Source of the DNA: W425 sp964503235
Lineage (GTDB): Bacteria; Chloroflexota; Dehalococcoidia; Dehalococcoidales; RBG-16-60-22
NCBI GenBank assembly: GCA_964503235.1
Contig: CAZCZJ010000107.1
Location: forward strand, 1 to 5,716
Length of the DNA stretch: 5,716 nt
Direction of reading: 5' to 3'
The notes below the pieces were generated by a model. The model was not told the origin of the DNA, ran no database searches, and saw only the letters and a list, made by a program, of their open reading frames with translations. A program made the translations under genes and the position numbers. Position 1 is the first letter of the stretch. Each line of letters starts with the position of its first letter. Shown here in pieces: positions 4,840 to 5,716 of the stretch.

Positions 4840-5361
4840 ATGGAATGGCATGAAATGCTGACAAGCGGTTATGAAGGTGTACTGCGGACGTTACAGTATA
4901 CCTTGGACGGGCTTACCGAGGAGGATTTGAACTGGCAGCCTAAGCCCGATTGTAACAGCATCGGCTGGCTGGCCTGGCACCTGACGCGCTGGCATGATGT
5001 TATGATTTCTTCTTTTATGGAGGAAGAGCAGCTCTGGATAAAGGAAGGGTGGCATCAGAAATTCGGCCGGGCGGCCGATGAGAAGGACAGCGGCACGGGT
5101 GACAAGGCGGAGGACCTGGCTGAATACACGTCGCCGGATGCCGCGACGTTACTGGGCTACCAGAAGGCGGTGCTGGAACGCTCCAAGCGATACTTCCCGA
5201 CATTATCGCCGCAGGACCTGGACAAGGTATTTGAAGGTACGCCGTTCAAGCCGCCGCCGACCTGGGGGATGATGCTGATGGGGACATTGAGTGATAGTCT
5301 CCAACATGCCGGTCAGGCGGCTTATGTACGCGGTCTGCGGGAGGGCATGGGCTGGCATTAA
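4840..5361 (+). CDS. DinB family protein, paralogue B (DinB_2-like)
   Basis: A 173-residue paralogue of the first DinB gene, with the same architecture: NSIGWLAWHLTR (39-50), EEQLWIKEGW (62-71) and QHAGQAAYVRGL (155-166). H47 and H156 are kept. The third candidate ligand differs: here H52 (WHDVM), while the A type has Q52 and H55. Outside residues 23-50 it has clearly diverged from paralogue A in both halves. The start has the AGGAGG site (4829-4834) at 5 nt. Its leader and first 28 codons were the source of the head of the chimeric gene. Likely cytosolic, metal-binding, substrate unknown. Confidence 0.9.
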   Translation: MEWHEMLTSGYEGVLRTLQYTLDGLTEEDLNWQPKPDCNSIGWLAWHLTRWHDVMISSFMEEEQLWIKEGWHQKFGRAADEKDSGTGDKAEDLAEYTSPDAATLLGYQKAVLERSKRYFPTLSPQDLDKVFEGTPFKPPPTWGMMLMGTLSDSLQHAGQAAYVRGLREGMGWH

Positions 5362-5388
5362 GGACGAATTTAAGGCTCAGCCAAAGAA

Positions 5389-5413
5389 AAATATCCGAAA
5401 CACAGGGATATTT
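5389..5413 (+). terminator. Weak terminator-like hairpin after the DinB array
   Basis: AAATATCC (5389-5396) and GGATATTT (5406-5413) form a perfect 8-bp stem with a 9-nt loop, 27 nt after the last DinB stop. It is AT-rich and has only three U residues at its foot, so termination would be weak. Confidence 0.3.
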
Positions 5414-5417
5414 ACCC

Positions 5418-5449
5418 ATTAAGTATTGACAAAATAGTAATTAAGTATT
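5418..5449. promoter_or_regulatory. Two 10-bp direct repeats spaced 22 bp over a promoter
   Basis: ATTAAGTATT occurs at 5418-5427 and again, exactly, at 5440-5449. The first overlaps the start of the -35 box and the second touches the -10 box. A 22-bp spacing puts both on the same face of the helix, as in binding sites of OmpR/PhoB-type regulators. Confidence 0.45.
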
Positions 5450-5454
5450 AATAT
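5426..5454 (+). promoter_or_regulatory. Promoter of the last gene
   Basis: TTGACA (5426-5431), 17-nt spacer, TAATAT (5449-5454; 4 of 6 to consensus). The predicted transcription start falls at about 5461, which is the ATG itself. Confidence 0.6.
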
Positions 5455-5460
5455 GCCCAA

Positions 5461-5716
5461 ATGACCATGCAGGATAAAAGCGCGAGACCCAAGTACGTTA
5501 AAGGACAGAAGGTTATTATCCAGCCTGCCGGGGGGCAGGGCATATCGCAGCGTGAGAATGACATCAGCGAGTATGCCGGTGAGGTAGGAGAGATTTCCAA
5601 TTACTACTGGATAAGTCCGCGTAACGGTCAAATTTTCTATATTTACAATGTGAAGGTCGGGGAGAAAAAGAAAGAGATTGCCGTCTACGAGGATGAAATA
5701 GAGGCCTGTTTGTCAT
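5461..5716 (+). CDS. Small beta-rich protein of unknown function, N-terminal part
   Basis: An open frame of 85 codons running off the right edge, starting MTMQDKSARPKYVKGQKVII. The pattern KGQKVIIQP (14-22), then EYAGEVGEI (37-45), YYWISPRNGQIFYIYNV (48-64) and KKEIAVYEDEIEAC (69-82) suggests a small beta-barrel (SH3/KOW-like). Its strands alternate with Gly turns and it ends in an acidic segment. No catalytic motif is visible and I do not recognise the family. ATG 5461 or ATG 5467 could be the start; neither has a Shine-Dalgarno sequence, and promoter spacing favours 5461 as a leaderless start. The intact frame and codon use like its neighbours support a real gene. Confidence 0.72.
   Translation, partial: MTMQDKSARPKYVKGQKVIIQPAGGQGISQRENDISEYAGEVGEISNYYWISPRNGQIFYIYNVKVGEKKKEIAVYEDEIEACLS

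Larger units (their letters stand above)
4197..4940 (+). repeat. 744-bp tandem direct repeat, copy 2
   Basis: The second unit of the 727-bp-period duplication: codons 29-175 of the chimeric gene, its downstream intergenic region and the first codons of the third gene. No differences from copy 1 were found by eye, implying a recent event or ongoing homogenisation. Confidence 0.95.

Noticed and set aside
3386..5361. DinB array as DNA polymerase IV or a CRISPR-like repeat array
   Set aside because: These are short DinB/YfiT-like proteins, not Y-family polymerases. The repeat unit is a gene-sized duplication, not short repeats with spacers.

Overview
The window looks like a piece of a Chloroflexota genome, most likely a Dehalococcoidia-type lineage. 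This is an inference from gene content: a bifunctional archaeal-type fructose-1,6-bisphosphate aldolase/phosphatase, a CobO-type corrinoid adenosyltransferase, a divergent PlsY paralogue and DinB_2-like proteins. No taxonomic marker settles it. Coding regions are moderately GC-rich, intergenic regions are AT-rich, and housekeeping promoters follow the sigma-70 pattern closely.

Layout. Positions 1-755 (minus strand) hold a likely cobO-fbp operon; fbp runs off the left edge. Positions 756-1360 are non-coding and contain a promoter candidate with a 16-bp palindrome for cobO, plus an inverted-repeat-rich element. Positions 1361-2091 (minus) are plsY preceded by tRNA-Leu(UAA) and a near-consensus promoter, probably one transcript. 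Positions 2092-3226 (minus) carry a gene for an acidic lipoprotein of unknown function. This block is bracketed by a 55-bp direct repeat made of the tRNA-Leu promoter plus the first 10 nt of the tRNA. The distal copy still has perfect promoter hexamers and points into the lipoprotein gene.

From 3245 onward everything is on the plus strand: three tandem DinB-family genes, then the start of a small unknown gene that may be leaderless. The central DinB gene is a chimera. Its first 28 codons and its leader are those of the third gene, and the rest is identical to the first gene. The cause is a tandem duplication with period 727 bp and a 744-bp perfect repeat, and the crossover can be placed in a 17-bp interval.

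How the parts work together: no single pathway is shared. The strongest signals are structural: two separate local duplications that re-wired promoters. A tRNA promoter was copied in front of a lipoprotein gene, and one DinB gene's leader was joined to another DinB gene's body. I see no phage, CRISPR, toxin-antitoxin or transposase genes.
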